From an uncultured Muribaculaceae bacterium (GTDB lineage: Bacteria > Bacteroidota > Bacteroidia > Bacteroidales > Muribaculaceae), in contig CAJTMY010000071.1 in NCBI GenBank assembly GCA_910577355.1, forward strand, positions 1 through 6,270: a stretch of 6,270 bases of DNA, given 5' to 3'. Under the pieces are notes generated by a model. It was not told the DNA's origin. It searched no databases and saw only the letters and a list, made by a program, of their open reading frames with translations. The position numbers were made by a program, and so were the translations under genes. This document shows, in pieces, positions 5,180 through 6,270 of the stretch. Each line of letters begins with the position of its first letter. The stretch's first letter is position 1.

Positions 5180-5506
5180 TTACGGCAGAAGGTCGTAGAT
5201 CTCGCGGGCGCGGCGAACCGAGGCGGAGAAGGCGTCCATCGGATTTTCGGGCTTGTCGGGCTGCTGTCCGTCGCTGACGATTGCCGAGGTGGTTTCGGCG
5301 GGTTTCTTCTCCAGTTCGGAGATACGCGCTTTGAGGTTGGCGATTTCGGTGTCTTTGACTTTGAGGTCTGCGGCATTGCCGGATAAGGCCTTGTCGACTT
5401 TGGCAAGCTGCTCCACGGAGAGGCTTGCCGTGGCCTTGTCGCCGGAAAGCTCGACGGCATCGAGGGCGAGCGCGGCGCAGAGAGCCGGAAAGATGATAGT
5501 TGACAT
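5180..5506 (-). CDS. Candidate nested scaffold protein from internal start (108 aa)
   Basis: M241 of the protease frame (5506-5504) is preceded by AACCAAACCAATACACCCGAA, an A/C-rich stretch that looks like a Bacteroidota translation leader and is clearly unlike the GC-rich protease codons around it. Starting there would yield a 108-aa scaffold (MSTIIFPALCAALALDAVEL onward) with the coiled-coil and polar tail but no protease. Lambda does the same with gpC and Nu3, and several other phages encode a scaffold nested in the protease gene. The scaffold would fill and shape the prohead and then be degraded by the protease. Whether this start is used, or the protein is only ever made as the fusion, cannot be told from sequence alone. 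Confidence 0.5.
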   Translation of the reverse strand: MSTIIFPALCAALALDAVELSGDKATASLSVEQLAKVDKALSGNAADLKVKDTEIANLKARISELEKKPAETTSAIVSDGQQPDKPENPMDAFSASVRRAREIYDLLP

Positions 5507-6226
5507 TTCGGGTGTATTGGTTTGGTTAGAGATTTCGGGTGTCGCGGCGGCTCCGGGGCGGAACATCGCGGCGATTGCGGCGAAGAACTTGCCTATCGCG
5601 CTCTCGCGGTCGGCAACAGGAACGTTGGGGATAGGCATACCGGCAGCGGCCATAGCCGAGGCGGTTGCGTCGGTGAGCCTGGGGGCGGTGTCCTCCGGCT
5701 CGTCGGTGATTTCATCGACAAAACCCCATTCGAGGGCTTCCTTCGCCGAGAGCCAGCCGCCGACTTTCATAAGGTCGAGCAACGCTTTCGGGTCTTTGCG
5801 GCATTTGGCGGCGTACATGGCGGCCACTCCGGCATCGAGCTTGTCGAGGTCGGATTTCTGTTTTTCAAGGGCTGAAATGAGGTCGGCCATCTGGTCGGCG
5901 TTGAGGCTCGACCATTTGAAAAACTCGTTGGAGCATTTATGCACGAGGTACCAGGCGGCGGTGTCGATGCTGACGTGCCGGGCACCGAGCGAGGCGATTG
6001 TGGCTGCGGAGGCGTTCATGCCGACGAAATGCACCGTCACGTCGCCGTGACGCTTGAAGGCCGACGATATGGAGAGCGCGGTGGCGAGTGAGCCGCCGGT
6101 GCTGTCGATGAGCACGTTCACGGGCTTGCCGGGGTTCTTGGCGAGTATGTAGTCCACATAATCGCGGTCGAAGTCGTAACCTCCGACGAAGCCTTTCAGA
6201 TGTAGGTTGTATTTAGGTTGTGGCAT
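5180..6226 (-). CDS. ClpP/S14-type head maturation protease fused to scaffold-like domain (348 aa)
   Basis: Residues 1-175 are a ClpP-fold serine protease: substrate-groove strand V-L-I-D-S-T-G-G-S-L (38-47), nucleophile S73 in GMNASAATIAS, H96 in A-W-Y-L-V-H, and the closing W-L-S-A-K-E-A-L-E-W-G-F-V-D (158-171). D151 is a candidate for the catalytic Asp, less certain than the other two. Such phage proteases trim scaffold and capsid during head maturation. Residues 176-240 are a Pro/Ala-rich linker. Residues 241-348 have the character of a scaffold: low-complexity Ala/Lys/Glu sequence with a heptad-like helix (V-K-D-T-E-I-A-N-L-K-A-R-I-S-E-L-E, about 290-306) and a polar tail. A short basic end follows (S-V-R-R-A-R-E-I-Y-D-L-L-P). 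It opens the late operon, about 14 bases after the predicted transcription start. The internal start at codon 241 is annotated separately. Confidence 0.8.
   Translation of the reverse strand: MPQPKYNLHLKGFVGGYDFDRDYVDYILAKNPGKPVNVLIDSTGGSLATALSISSAFKRHGDVTVHFVGMNASAATIASLGARHVSIDTAAWYLVHKCSNEFFKWSSLNADQMADLISALEKQKSDLDKLDAGVAAMYAAKCRKDPKALLDLMKVGGWLSAKEALEWGFVDEITDEPEDTAPRLTDATASAMAAAGMPIPNVPVADRESAIGKFFAAIAAMFRPGAAATPEISNQTNTPEMSTIIFPALCAALALDAVELSGDKATASLSVEQLAKVDKALSGNAADLKVKDTEIANLKARISELEKKPAETTSAIVSDGQQPDKPENPMDAFSASVRRAREIYDLLP
5505..5542. repeat. Two 11-bp direct repeats flanking the internal scaffold start
   Basis: ATTTCGGGTGT occurs at 5505-5515 and again at 5532-5542, 27 bases apart. 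On the coding strand it reads ACACCCGAAAT, followed by C in the first copy and G in the second. The two copies therefore encode T-P-E-I and T-P-E-M in the same frame, nine codons apart. The second copy supplies the ATG of the nested start. A short in-frame duplication at a protease-scaffold junction would produce exactly this. Confidence 0.6.
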
Positions 6227-6246
6227 GGCTTAATCTTGCTTTGCCA

Positions 6247-6254
6247 CAAAAGTA
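6247..6254 (-). promoter_or_regulatory. Late operon promoter -7 box (TACTTTTG)
   Basis: On the minus strand TACTTTTG (6254-6247) fits TAnnTTTG. Transcription would begin near 6240, about 14 bases before the ATG at 6226. The -33 element would fall just beyond the window edge, so only half of the promoter can be judged. Two related AT-rich units (TATATAGG and TATATTCG at 6253-6268 on the plus strand) lie between the expected boxes. Confidence 0.5.
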
Positions 6255-6270
6255 TATAGGTATATTCGCC

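Noticed and set aside
5253..6050. Long plus-strand open frame opposite the protease
   Set aside because: It is a mirror of a GC-rich gene. The minus frame has clear ClpP motifs and the plus frame has no recognisable content or leader.
1..6270. tRNA genes, CRISPR arrays and insertion-sequence ends
   Set aside because: I saw no cloverleaf-like segment, no regularly spaced repeat array and no transposase or terminal inverted repeats in the window.

Overview
The window looks like part of a tailed-phage genome, most likely a prophage, from a Bacteroidales host. The leftward (minus) strand carries a GC-rich head and packaging module. Three observations point to Bacteroidota: promoter boxes of the form TAnnTTTG upstream of transcription units, start codons preceded by A/C-rich leaders instead of Shine-Dalgarno sites, and structural proteins resembling those of gut Bacteroidales phages. 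These identifications are by eye; no database search was run.

Layout in the direction of late transcription (right to left): a promoter box at 6247-6254; a ClpP-type head maturation protease whose C-terminal third looks like a scaffold with its own internal start (6226-5180); an HK97-like major capsid protein (5133-4159); a probable tail-tube or other virion protein (4156-3575); and a ComF-like phosphoribosyltransferase gene with an in-frame amber codon just before its PRPP-binding loop (3534-2881). Leftward transcription then appears to restart at 2295-2271. From there runs a tightly overlapping four-gene cassette: an unknown helical protein (2261-1725), a single-HKD phospholipase D-like protein (1728-1195), a small-terminase-like HTH protein (1208-918) and a terminase-adjacent protein with an acidic tail (925-278). 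The N-terminus of what is probably the large terminase follows (85-1, cut by the window edge).

Two AT-rich genes on the plus strand interrupt this GC-rich block. One encodes a 59-aa two-helix membrane protein (118-297). The other encodes a 176-aa protein I do not recognise (2354-2884). Both follow the same 17-base promoter module (one mismatch, at 87-103 and 2324-2340), start at nearly the same distance from it, and run convergently into the 3' end of a late gene. They look like a pair of morons, that is, independently transcribed accessory genes, possibly expressed in the lysogen. A perfect 10-bp inverted repeat with opposed promoter boxes sits at the head of the second one.

The most novel points are the shared moron promoter module with its two unknown products, the amber-interrupted PRTase, the nested scaffold start flanked by an 11-bp repeat, and the PLD-like enzyme built into the packaging cassette.
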